Positions 8,951-16,283 of a stretch of 37,476 nt of DNA are shown piece after piece. How positions within the stretch are numbered: the first letter of the stretch is position 1; each line of letters opens with the position of its first letter. Source of the stretch: Tidjanibacter sp. (GTDB taxonomy: Bacteria; Bacteroidota; Bacteroidia; Bacteroidales; Rikenellaceae); the NCBI GenBank assembly GCA_017628305.1, contig JAGBZI010000056.1, positions 1 to 37,476 on the forward strand, given 5' to 3'. Below the pieces are notes generated by a model. The model saw only the letters and a list, made by a program, of their open reading frames with translations, did not search any database and was not told the origin of the DNA. The position numbers and the translations under genes are program-made.

Positions 8951-8981
8951 TTGCTAATTGGCGGAAAATTATTACCTTTGC
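8951..8981 (+). promoter_or_regulatory. Bacteroidota-type promoter for tig
   Basis: TACCTTTG (8974-8981) matches the -7 consensus, and TTG (8952-8954) lies 19 bases upstream. The start codon of tig is about 60 bases downstream, giving a leader of roughly 50 bases. The -7 match is exact. Confidence 0.7.
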
Positions 8982-9040
8982 ATCCCGCAAACTGTGCGAA
9001 TAGAGAGGTTAGAAATCAATAACATAACAATTATATCACT

Positions 9041-10372
9041 ATGAACATCATTAAAGAGGCTCGCGAGAATCAAACCGCGATTATCAAAATCACCGTTTCG
9101 GAGGCCGACTACGCTCCCGAGGTGGACAAAAAACTCCGTGAATACAAACGCAAAGCAAACATCCCCGGCTTCCGCCCCGGCATGGTGCCCATGAGCATCA
9201 TCAACAAGATGTACCGCAAAGGTGTAGTGGCCGAGACCGCCTATAAGATGGCTTCGGACAACTGCTTTGCCTACATCGAGAAGGAGGGTATCGACTACAT
9301 GGGCGATGTTATGCCCGCCGAGGAGCAGGGTGCTTTCGACTTCGACAACAACACCGACCACGAGTTTATTTTCGAGATTGGTTTGGCCCCCGTTGTTGAC
9401 CTCGAGCTCACCGAGAAGGATAAAGTTACCCGCTACAAAATCAAAGCCGATGAGGAGATGCGTGCCGGCTACCGCAGCCAGTTCCTCCGCACCTACGGCC
9501 GTCTGGTAGATGTAGATGTTGTGGAGAAAGACGAGGCTGTTATGTGCACCCTCGACAACGGTGAGATTAAGACCGACGACGCTTATGTAGGCCTCATCAG
9601 CATGGAAGAGGAGGAGCGCAAACCCTACATTGGCAAGAAGGTTGGCGACCAGATGATTGTTAACATCAACGAGCTCTACAAGAGCACCCAGCAGAGGGCT
9701 TCGGTGCTTGGCGTGAAGGAGAACGAGCTGGAGGGTATCAACCCCGAGTTTAACCTCACCATCACCAAGATTCGCAAATATGCAGACCCCGAGATGAACG
9801 AGGAGTTCTTTAAGATGGCCTTCCCCGAGGGTAATGTGAAGAGCGAGGAGGAGTTCGAGAAGATGATCGACAAGAAGATTGAGGCCGAGCTCAAGAAGGA
9901 GAGCGACTATGTGTTCACCCAGACTCTTCGCGAGTACCTTGTGGAGAAGGCTGCTCTCACCCTCCCCGAGGACTTCCTGAAACGCTGGTTGCTTGCCATC
10001 AACGAGGGTAAGTTCACCATGGAGGAGATTGAGAAGGACTTTGCACCCTTCGCCGAGATGATGAAGTGGAGCGCCGTTCAGAAGTACTTCGCCAAGAAGC
10101 TGAATGTGGAGGTTAAGCCCGAGGATATGGAGGCTGAGGCTAAGGCTTACGCTGCTGCTCAGTTTGCCCAGTATGGCATGATGAATGTTGCTGAGGAGAT
10201 GCTCACCAACTACGCACAGCAGATTCTTCAGAACAAGGACGAGGCTAATCGTCTGATTGAGAAGGTTTACGAGGCTAAGGTTGTGGAGGCTGTTACTCCC
10301 CTTGTTAAGGTTTCCAACAAGAGTGTGACTATTGCTGAGTTGAACAAAATCCTCGCCAAAAAAGCAAAATAA
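9041..10372 (+). CDS. tig: Trigger factor (ribosome-bound chaperone)
   Basis: A 443-residue protein, the usual size. The N-terminal ribosome-binding domain carries the signature IPGFRPGMVPMSIINKM (about residues 43-59), which docks on protein L23 at the tunnel exit. The middle segment (about 150-240) occupies the place of the FKBP-type PPIase domain but lacks the usual DFxGxxDGxxFxGG active-site pattern, so prolyl isomerase activity is doubtful. The C-terminal helical arms (about 250-430) are rich in E and K, as in the family. It is transcribed from its own promoter just ahead of clpP and clpX, the common tig-clpP-clpX order. Confidence 0.95.
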   Translation: MNIIKEARENQTAIIKITVSEADYAPEVDKKLREYKRKANIPGFRPGMVPMSIINKMYRKGVVAETAYKMASDNCFAYIEKEGIDYMGDVMPAEEQGAFDFDNNTDHEFIFEIGLAPVVDLELTEKDKVTRYKIKADEEMRAGYRSQFLRTYGRLVDVDVVEKDEAVMCTLDNGEIKTDDAYVGLISMEEEERKPYIGKKVGDQMIVNINELYKSTQQRASVLGVKENELEGINPEFNLTITKIRKYADPEMNEEFFKMAFPEGNVKSEEEFEKMIDKKIEAELKKESDYVFTQTLREYLVEKAALTLPEDFLKRWLLAINEGKFTMEEIEKDFAPFAEMMKWSAVQKYFAKKLNVEVKPEDMEAEAKAYAAAQFAQYGMMNVAEEMLTNYAQQILQNKDEANRLIEKVYEAKVVEAVTPLVKVSNKSVTIAELNKILAKKAK

Positions 10373-10374
10373 GC

Positions 10375-10389
10375 GGTGCTTTTTGCACC
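10375..10389 (+). repeat. Small hairpin just after tig
   Basis: GGTGC (10375-10379) and GCACC (10385-10389) form a short perfect stem around five T, four bases after the tig stop. No T-tract follows, so it is not by itself a good terminator; it could guard the 3-prime end of the transcript. Confidence 0.4.
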
Positions 10390-10401
10390 AAAATTCAGAG
10401 A

Positions 10402-10478
10402 GCGAGTTCCTCACTTACTTTTAGTAAGCTGCGGACTCGCTCCTTTTTTTGGCACAAAAATCCCTCGCCTATTTTGCT
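10402..10478 (+). repeat. Hairpin repeat unit 1 between tig and clpP
   Basis: A two-tier hairpin: outer arms GCGAGTTCC (10402-10410) and GGACTCGC (10433-10440) with one bulged T, inner arms CTTACT (10414-10419) and AGTAAG (10423-10428). A run of seven T (10444-10450) follows, as in a terminator, so this unit may end the tig transcript. The segment 10419-10477 recurs almost unchanged at 10565-10623. Confidence 0.7.
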
Positions 10479-10534
10479 TTTTGCCTTGTTGCGGGCCGTT
10501 TCTTTTTGCCAAATACACGCGACTCTTTTGCGCC

Positions 10535-10624
10535 CGAGTTCCGCGAGCGAACTGCTCACCTACATTTTAGTAAGCTGCGGACTCGCTCCTTTTTTTTGCA
10601 CAAAAATCCCTCGCCTATTTTGCC
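10535..10624 (+). repeat. Hairpin repeat unit 2 between tig and clpP
   Basis: A second copy of unit 1. The 59 bases at 10565-10623 match 10419-10477 with one difference in the T-tract (eight T instead of seven T plus G). CGAGTTCCGC (10535-10544) can pair with GCGGACTCG (10577-10585), bulging one T, and GCGAG (10543-10547) with CTCGC (10582-10586), so two alternative stems share the right arm. Eight T follow the stem. Confidence 0.7.
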
Positions 10625-10644
10625 TTTTCCCCCGAATTTAGATG

Positions 10645-10692
10645 GCGAGCTACTCCCCTACATTTGGGCGAGCTGTCGGCTGCCCTTTTTTA
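10645..10692 (+). repeat. Diverged hairpin repeat unit 3 between tig and clpP
   Basis: A shorter, diverged unit: it opens GCGAGCTACTCCCCTAC, like the left arm of units 1 and 2. GGGC-g-AGC (10666-10673) pairs with GCT-GCCC (10679-10685), followed by six T. It keeps the stem-plus-T design although the right-hand sequence has changed. Confidence 0.5.
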
Positions 10693-10747
10693 AGAGCCCC
10701 TTGGCTCAATTTTAACGCTCAACTCTCAACTTTCAACTAAAAAAGCC

Positions 10748-10755
10748 TATCTTTG
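10748..10755 (+). promoter_or_regulatory. -7 promoter element for clpP
   Basis: TATCTTTG matches the Bacteroidota -7 consensus, 65 bases ahead of the clpP ATG and past the hairpin repeats. I see no TTG at the expected -33 position, so this is a half-supported promoter. Confidence 0.5.
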
Positions 10756-10820
10756 GGGTCGGAATGTGGCCCTGCTGGTGCGGGGTTTGCAGAGAAGTGA
10801 ATCAATAATACCGCAACAAT

Positions 10821-11495
10821 ATGAAAAATGAATTCCAGAAGTTTGCCCTTTCGCGGGGTATATCATCGCTCAATCTCCATCGCTACTCCTCGGTGACCGA
10901 TGCATACATATCGCCTACCATCCTCGAGGAGCGCAGGCTCAATGTTACCCAGATGGATGTTTTCTCGCGACTCATGATGGACCGTATCCTCTTTTTGGGC
11001 ACCGCCATCGACGACGATGTGGCCAACATTATTCAGGCCCAGCTGCTCTTTCTCGAGATGAGCGACCCCGAGAGGGATATCCAGATTTACATCAATTCGC
11101 CCGGTGGAGGTGTCTATGCCGGCCTTGGCATCTACGACACCATGCAGTTGATTGGCCCCGATGTTTCGACCATTTGCACCGGCATGGCAGCCAGCATGGC
11201 AGCTGTGTTGCTCTCGGCCGGAGCCAAGGGCAAGCGTTCGGCATTGCCCCACTCGAGGGTGATGATTCACCAGCCTCTGGGCGGTGTGCAGGGTCAAGCC
11301 TCCGACATCGAGATTACGGCTCGCGAGATTCTCAAGCTGAAGGATGAGCTCTACGACATTCTGGCAACCCATTCGGGTCAGAGTGTGGAGCGCATTGTGG
11401 CCGATGCCGATCGCGACTACTGGATGAGGGCCGAGGAGGCCAAGGAGTATGGACTCATCGACGAGGTGTTTGCTACCCGCAAGTCGTTTAAGTAG
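10821..11495 (+). CDS. clpP: ATP-dependent Clp protease proteolytic subunit ClpP
   Basis: A 224-residue serine protease, usual size. The catalytic triad is visible: S125 in GMAAS, H150 in MIHQP, and D199 in DRDYW, each 14 residues beyond the E. coli precursor positions S111, H136 and D185. Fourteen subunits form a barrel that degrades proteins unfolded by ClpX. An N-terminal extension ahead of the mature core is probably cleaved, as in E. coli. It lies 42 bases ahead of clpX, so the two are probably made from one transcript, while the hairpin block upstream partly separates clpP from tig. Confidence 0.97.
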   Translation: MKNEFQKFALSRGISSLNLHRYSSVTDAYISPTILEERRLNVTQMDVFSRLMMDRILFLGTAIDDDVANIIQAQLLFLEMSDPERDIQIYINSPGGGVYAGLGIYDTMQLIGPDVSTICTGMAASMAAVLLSAGAKGKRSALPHSRVMIHQPLGGVQGQASDIEITAREILKLKDELYDILATHSGQSVERIVADADRDYWMRAEEAKEYGLIDEVFATRKSFK

Positions 11496-11537
11496 TGTGG
11501 TCCTCGTTTTTTTAAAAGTTTTTTTAGGAGATTTACT

Positions 11538-12842
11538 ATGGCAAACAATAAAGATAATCGCCACGGCCACGGCGGAATGGATAGTTGCTCGTTTTGTGGT
11601 CGCAGTGCGGCCGATGTAGGCATGCTCTTTTCGGGCATGAACGGGGCCACCATTTGTGACGAGTGTGTGGAGCGCGGCTACGAGGTGTTGCAGGAGCAGA
11701 CCTCGGCCAAGATGAAGAAAAAGGGTGCGCAGGGTGCGGCAGCCATCACCAAGGCCGATTTGGTGAAGCCGGCCGAGATAAAGGCCTTTTTGGACCGCTA
11801 TGTGATAGGTCAGGATGCCGCCAAGAAGACCCTCTCGGTGGCTGTCTACAACCACTACAAGCGCCTCTTGGCAGCCGACAAACGCAACTCGCAGAAGGCA
11901 AAGAACAATCCCAATCCCGAAGCTGCGGCCATTGACGATGTGGAGATTGAGAAGTCCAACATCATCATGGTGGGCGAGACGGGTACGGGTAAGACTCTGT
12001 TGGCTCGCACCATTGCCCGCCTGCTGAAGGTGCCTTTCACCATTGTAGATGCCACGGTGCTCACCGAGGCGGGCTATGTGGGTGAGGATGTGGAGAGCAT
12101 CCTTTCGCGCCTTTTGCAAGCTGCCGACTACAATGTGGAGGCTGCCGAGCGAGGCATTGTTTTCATTGACGAGGTGGACAAGATTGCCCGCAAGAGCGAC
12201 AACCCCTCCATCACCCGCGATGTGAGTGGCGAGGGTGTGCAGCAGGCTCTCCTGAAGATTTTGGAGGGTACGGTGGTGAATGTGCCCCCACAGGGTGGCC
12301 GCAAACACCCTGAGCAGAAGTTTGTGCAGGTCAACACCTCCAACATTTTGTTCATCTGCGGCGGCGCTTTCGACGGCATCGAGAAGAAGATTTCGCAGAG
12401 GCTCAATACCCGTGTGATGGGCTACAATCAGGGTGCTGCCCGCCACCTCGACCGCAACAATGTGATGCAGTATATCACCCCTCAGGATTTGCGTTCGTTT
12501 GGTATTATCCCCGAGCTTGTGGGCCGTATGCCTGTGCTCACCTACCTCCAGCCATTGGACAAGCCCATCCTGCGCCAGATTCTCACGGAGCCCAAAAACT
12601 CCATCATCAAGCAGTATGTGAAGCTCTTTGAGATTGATGGTGTGAAGGTAGAGTTTGCTCCCGAGGTGTTGGACTTCATTGTCGACAAGGCTGTAGAGTT
12701 CAGGCTGGGTGCGAGGGGTCTGAGGAGCATCTGTGAGGCTATTGTGACCGATGCGATGTTCGACCTCCCCTCGTCGGGCGAGAAGGAGTTCACCGTGACG
12801 CTCGAGTATGCTCGTCCTCGCGTGGAGAAGCTCCATAAATAG
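11538..12842 (+). CDS. clpX: ATP-dependent Clp protease ATP-binding subunit ClpX
   Basis: A 434-residue AAA+ unfoldase. The N-terminal zinc domain has C17, C20, C40 and C43 in CxxC pairs. The AAA+ core follows: Walker A GETGTGKT (146-153; E where P is common), pore loop GYVG, Walker [14 protein letters not shown] and the RKH loop in GGRKHPEQK. The site that docks on ClpP, IGF in E. coli, is here RVMGYN, so the tripeptide is MGY. It unfolds substrates and feeds them to ClpP. An AGGAG lies about nine bases ahead of the ATG. The gene ends the operon and is followed by a bidirectional terminator. Confidence 0.97.
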   Translation: MANNKDNRHGHGGMDSCSFCGRSAADVGMLFSGMNGATICDECVERGYEVLQEQTSAKMKKKGAQGAAAITKADLVKPAEIKAFLDRYVIGQDAAKKTLSVAVYNHYKRLLAADKRNSQKAKNNPNPEAAAIDDVEIEKSNIIMVGETGTGKTLLARTIARLLKVPFTIVDATVLTEAGYVGEDVESILSRLLQAADYNVEAAERGIVFIDEVDKIARKSDNPSITRDVSGEGVQQALLKILEGTVVNVPPQGGRKHPEQKFVQVNTSNILFICGGAFDGIEKKISQRLNTRVMGYNQGAARHLDRNNVMQYITPQDLRSFGIIPELVGRMPVLTYLQPLDKPILRQILTEPKNSIIKQYVKLFEIDGVKVEFAPEVLDFIVDKAVEFRLGARGLRSICEAIVTDAMFDLPSSGEKEFTVTLEYARPRVEKLHK

Positions 12843-12860
12843 TACACCATTAAGCCAAAT

Positions 12861-12896
12861 AATGAGGGCGCGACCTTGAATAGTCGCGCCCTTATT
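12861..12896. terminator. Bidirectional terminator between clpX and the outer-membrane protein gene
   Basis: GGGCGCGAC (12866-12874) pairs perfectly with GTCGCGCCC (12883-12891), and flanking AATGA/TTATT extend the stem to about 14 pairs with one G-T. It sits between the convergent ends of clpX (plus) and the beta-barrel gene (minus) and can serve both. Confidence 0.8.
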
Positions 12897-12918
12897 ATAT
12901 TAATAGGTATATGCTCTG

Positions 12919-13572
12919 TTAGAACTTGTAGCCCACTGAGAGTCCTGCCGAGATGAAGCGATACTCGTCGGCTACGCGACCCACCTCCTGTGAGCGGAAT
13001 TGGTTCATGTAGCGCAGCGAGATGCACCACTCTTTGTAGTCCACGCCGATGTTGGCCACCCAACCCCAAGGGTCGCGGCGAAGCATGCCCTTCACCTCAT
13101 CCTGATAGGCGTTGTCGGTATCCTTGAAGGCGGTGTTGGCTGTGGTGTAGGCGTTGAAGGTGTAGGTGGGGCCCCAGCCGACGCGGATGGTCATCTGGTC
13201 GTTCAGTTTGTAGCCACCACCAATGAGCAGAGGAACATTTACGCAGCCTGCCGAGGCGGTGCTACCGCCACCAAAGTAGAAGTCCATGGCCCAAGTGAGC
13301 TCCATCTGTGCGTGGAGCGAGAAGGGGGTCTTCTTTAGGGGGATGATACCCCTCATGTAGCCTCCCAGCTGCACACCGAGATTGGGGCCTCCGAGGAGTG
13401 CTTTGAGGTCGGTGGTGTTGGTCACCAAGTGCTGGTAGGGCATGGAGATACCCACTGTGGGGCCAAAGATAAAGTTCTGCTGTCTTACCTCTTTGGCGCT
13501 CTTGCCGCTTTGGGCGAAGCTTGTGGCAGCCACGAGGAGTGCCACAAGGGTGATGATTATCTTTTTGTTCAT
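12919..13572 (-). CDS. Outer-membrane beta-barrel protein
   Basis: A 217-residue protein with a signal peptide (MNKKIIITLVALLVAATSFAQ) and then an alternating strand pattern typical of small OmpW/OmpX-like eight-stranded barrels: FIFGPTVGISMPY, GVQLGGYMRG, LHAQMELTW, VPLLIGGGYKLN, ITIRVGWGPTY-like strands and a terminal ISAGLSVGYKF with a final aromatic residue. That ending is the signal for barrel assembly. It fits the loose outer-membrane beta-barrel families common in Bacteroidota; no specific function can be named. It lies 18 bases after the lipoprotein gene, so the two are probably one operon and may act together at the cell surface (inference). Confidence 0.85.
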   Translation of the reverse strand: MNKKIIITLVALLVAATSFAQSGKSAKEVRQQNFIFGPTVGISMPYQHLVTNTTDLKALLGGPNLGVQLGGYMRGIIPLKKTPFSLHAQMELTWAMDFYFGGGSTASAGCVNVPLLIGGGYKLNDQMTIRVGWGPTYTFNAYTTANTAFKDTDNAYQDEVKGMLRRDPWGWVANIGVDYKEWCISLRYMNQFRSQEVGRVADEYRFISAGLSVGYKF

Positions 13573-13590
13573 TGTTTTCGGGGTAGGGGA

Positions 13591-14694
13591 TTAGTTGTTA
13601 ATACTCCAGTTGCCAAAGGGGCGAGGGGTGTCGATGGTGCCGCGTGTGCCCTCCTCTTCGTAGTTGGTGGTGCTGAAGGTCATCGAGTTACTGCGCTCCA
13701 TAGCGTCGTAGATACCTGCAAAGTCGTCAACCTCACCGGTTAAGGGTTTGAAGTCGTAGATGTCCATGCCGCAGGGGGTGTCGATTGACACAACAAGACC
13801 CTTGGCGTTCTCCTCAATCTGCTCGGTGGAGAGGACAATGGGCTCCAGACCACTGTCACCCGCACCGCGCATGCGCAAAATCTGCTTCACGCCACTGTTG
13901 TTTGTGAAGCTGTATGCCCAGATGGTGTCGTTGCGGAAGGCGTTGATGGGCTCTTTGAGCTCCCAGAGGATGTGGTCATAGTCGGTGCCGTCGAAAGAGA
14001 GTGTACACTCCTCGGGGTCGAACTTGCCGAGCAGTCGGGGCCTCTCCAGCCCCCACCATCCCGAGGCAATGTAGTCATACTTGCCCACCTTTTGCAGTCG
14101 GAGGTAGAAGCCTCCCTTCGAGAGCGAGAGGGCCTCGGCGGGTGCGTCGTAGTTGGTCTTGTAGTAGCCCACGCTGAGCAGGGGAGCCTTCTCGTCGTCC
14201 ACAATGGTGAGGGTGGTCTCCTTGATGGAACCCACCTCGCTGCCATCTACACGGGTCAGGCGGAAGTTGATGGTCACCTTTTCGCCTTGGAGGAAGTCGT
14301 TGTCGAGTGCCTCAAAGTAGATTCGGCGGTTGTAGTTCTTGTAGGTCACCTCCACATTCTCAATTTTGGCTGTGCGGTCACCTGTTTTCTTCACGGTGTA
14401 CTCCACATCCTCCACCTTGAACTTCACCACCTCATCGAGGGTGAGTTCTCGGCCGTTGTTGTCCTTACCGGTGGCCATCTCCACCTCGATGTCTATCATC
14501 ACGGGGTATTTATAGGGGGTTCCCATCAGGTAGACCGAGATGTAGCCGTTGTCGCTATCCTCGTTGGCGTTGAAGGTTTTGTAGCCAAACTCGAGGTCGG
14601 TAGCTCGGGGCTCCGCGCTGCAAGAAGCCATCGCCACCACGAGGAGCAGCGATGCTACAAGGCCGGTTGCTATGCGTACTATTGCTTTCATCAT
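13591..14694 (-). CDS. Lipoprotein with N-terminal Calx-beta-like domain, unknown function
   Basis: A protein of about 367 residues with a lipoprotein signal (LLLVVAMASCSAEPRATD). The N-terminal part (about 25-170) is beta-rich and ends KETTLTIVDDEKAP, as Calx-beta domains often do; the C-terminal part (about 175-360) holds GGFYLRLQKVGKYDYIASG and a hydrophilic tail. The two-part layout resembles the lipoprotein at 7900-8862 behind the SusC/SusD pair. I chose the start at 14694 because the frame upstream lacks a secretion signal and the signal peptide begins at MMKAIVRIATG; 14691 is the alternative. A -7 element lies about 100 bases upstream. It is followed closely by the beta-barrel gene. 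Confidence 0.8.
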   Translation of the reverse strand: MMKAIVRIATGLVASLLLVVAMASCSAEPRATDLEFGYKTFNANEDSDNGYISVYLMGTPYKYPVMIDIEVEMATGKDNNGRELTLDEVVKFKVEDVEYTVKKTGDRTAKIENVEVTYKNYNRRIYFEALDNDFLQGEKVTINFRLTRVDGSEVGSIKETTLTIVDDEKAPLLSVGYYKTNYDAPAEALSLSKGGFYLRLQKVGKYDYIASGWWGLERPRLLGKFDPEECTLSFDGTDYDHILWELKEPINAFRNDTIWAYSFTNNSGVKQILRMRGAGDSGLEPIVLSTEQIEENAKGLVVSIDTPCGMDIYDFKPLTGEVDDFAGIYDAMERSNSMTFSTTNYEEEGTRGTIDTPRPFGNWSINN

Positions 14695-14792
14695 TGAGAG
14701 TTCGATTATTCTTTGGTTGAAAGTTGTCCTAATATGTTGTCCTAAAGTGGAGTTATCTCCGCATAATGCGTGCGCACTGCGCGCACAACCCA

Positions 14793-14800
14793 CAAAGGTA
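14793..14800 (-). promoter_or_regulatory. -7 promoter element for the lipoprotein/beta-barrel operon
   Basis: Read on the minus strand, TACCTTTG matches the -7 consensus exactly. No good -33 element is seen at the usual distance. Downstream of it, at about 14769-14788, lies a GC-rich inverted repeat that would fall in the leader of the transcript. Confidence 0.5.
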
Positions 14801-14852
14801 ACGCAAATTTGTCGAATATATTACACTCCCGCCCCCAAAACTCAATTTTTTG

Positions 14853-16283
14853 TTATTCGGAGTCGCTTTTTTGCCCCTTTGGCGGGTGTTGTTTGTCGTC
14901 GATGCCGATGGATTGGCGGTAGGTGTTGTAGCGCTCCATCACCCCATTGGTGTAGGCAATGGTTATAGCAGCCTCCCTGAAGCGTCCAACCCTGCAACTG
15001 CTTGTGGCCACAAATTCGGCGTCGCTCATCCTCCTCATCATGGCAGCCACCTCTTCCCATGAAGCTCCATTGCCACCCGCCTCCTCCACAAGCCTTTGGG
15101 CCTCCAGAGTGCGGGTTATGCCGCAGTTGTAGCTCGCCACAACGATGGCCACTTGGTCGTCGGTGGTGGGGGTGGAGCCAAAGCCGAGTGCTCGGCTGCT
15201 ACGGCGCAACAGGCGTGCTGCGAGGGTGATGTTGGTGGTGGGGTCGGCGAGGTCGTACCCCTCGCTTGCGCCCAAATCCTCGGCTGCAATGCGGGTGACC
15301 TGCATGAGCCCTACGGCCCCCCTGTGCGACACTTGGTCGTTGCGGAACCTCGACTCGTGGTAGGCCATGGCCGACATCAGTCGCCAATCGACCCCCTCCC
15401 TATCCGAGATGTGCCTCACAAGGTCGTCCCACACAGAGATGCCCCCCACAACCCTTGTCGGGCGGTAGCGCAGTTGGGTAAATCGTTCCGCAATGGAGGT
15501 TTCGCCAAAGTATATCTCCACCATGTAGGCATACTCCTTGCTTGCCGCAAAGTTGCGGAGTGTCGAGGTGAAGTGGTGTTTGATGCGGTTGTTTGCAAAG
15601 ATGAATATCACGGGGCAAGGCTCGTCGATGGTGGCCACCTCCACGAGGTTGCGGTGGAGAAACTTCAGCAGCTCGGCCTCGCTGCGTTCGGCAACCACTG
15701 CATGGGCCTTGCCGATGAGTGTTTGGTAGGCCATCTCATCGCCATCAATGTGGTCGGTGTTGCACACCACTCCCGCTTCTGTGAGCGCCTTGTAGGAGGG
15801 GGTGCCAAATAGGTTGCAGTCCACCAACACCCGCTTGCCACTCCATGCCTCGCGAGAGGTCGTTCCCGTAGCCAGCCTACCCCAACGAGGGGTGAGCAAC
15901 ACGAAGTTGGTGGTGTAGAAACTCTCCGAGGGGAAGCGGTGGAAGTTCACTCGCTCCGAGGCGGGTACTACGGCAATGTCAATCGTCCCATCCATCAGAG
16001 CCTCATAGAGTTCTTCGCGAGTATGTCCGCTGGTGATGTGGAGTTTGCGGCCGCTGCGACGAGCCACCGTGTCCACCACATCGGGGGCAAAACCATACCT
16101 CTCGCCACCCACCACCGTGCAGCCGGCAATCTCCCTCGAGAGCCCCAAGTGGAGCTCATCGCACACCCTATACACGGGGCGTTCGGTGCAGCCCACGAGG
16201 AGGATACATAGGGCCACAGCACCCACCACGGTAACCAACCGCAGAAGGTGCTTCGAAAGCCTATGTAGGGTGGGTTTAATCAT
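14853..16283 (-). CDS. mltF: MltF-like membrane-bound lytic murein transglycosylase
   Basis: About 476 residues: a lipoprotein signal (ALCILLVGCTE), a periplasmic solute-binding-type domain (about 40-260; YGFAPDVVDTVARRSG, DIAVVPASE) and a C-terminal SLT lysozyme-like domain (about 290-440). The catalytic glutamate is E310 in MAYHESRF, followed by GAVGLMQV and VASYNCG, as in family 1 transglycosylases. It cuts peptidoglycan glycan strands to 1,6-anhydro ends. I chose the ATG at 16283, which overlaps the porin gene by eight bases and suggests translational coupling; a start at 16304 would overlap more and spoil the signal peptide. The non-enzymatic domain may regulate the enzyme, as in MltF. 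Confidence 0.88.
   Translation of the reverse strand: MIKPTLHRLSKHLLRLVTVVGAVALCILLVGCTERPVYRVCDELHLGLSREIAGCTVVGGERYGFAPDVVDTVARRSGRKLHITSGHTREELYEALMDGTIDIAVVPASERVNFHRFPSESFYTTNFVLLTPRWGRLATGTTSREAWSGKRVLVDCNLFGTPSYKALTEAGVVCNTDHIDGDEMAYQTLIGKAHAVVAERSEAELLKFLHRNLVEVATIDEPCPVIFIFANNRIKHHFTSTLRNFAASKEYAYMVEIYFGETSIAERFTQLRYRPTRVVGGISVWDDLVRHISDREGVDWRLMSAMAYHESRFRNDQVSHRGAVGLMQVTRIAAEDLGASEGYDLADPTTNITLAARLLRRSSRALGFGSTPTTDDQVAIVVASYNCGITRTLEAQRLVEEAGGNGASWEEVAAMMRRMSDAEFVATSSCRVGRFREAAITIAYTNGVMERYNTYRQSIGIDDKQHPPKGQKSDSE

Noticed and set aside
10402..10692. CRISPR array
   Set aside because: Only two near-identical copies and one diverged copy, with unequal spacing, hairpin-plus-T design and no cas genes.
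10376..10715. Short open frames in the tig-clpP gap
   Set aside because: They run through the hairpin repeats and T-tracts and translate to repeated low-complexity peptides.
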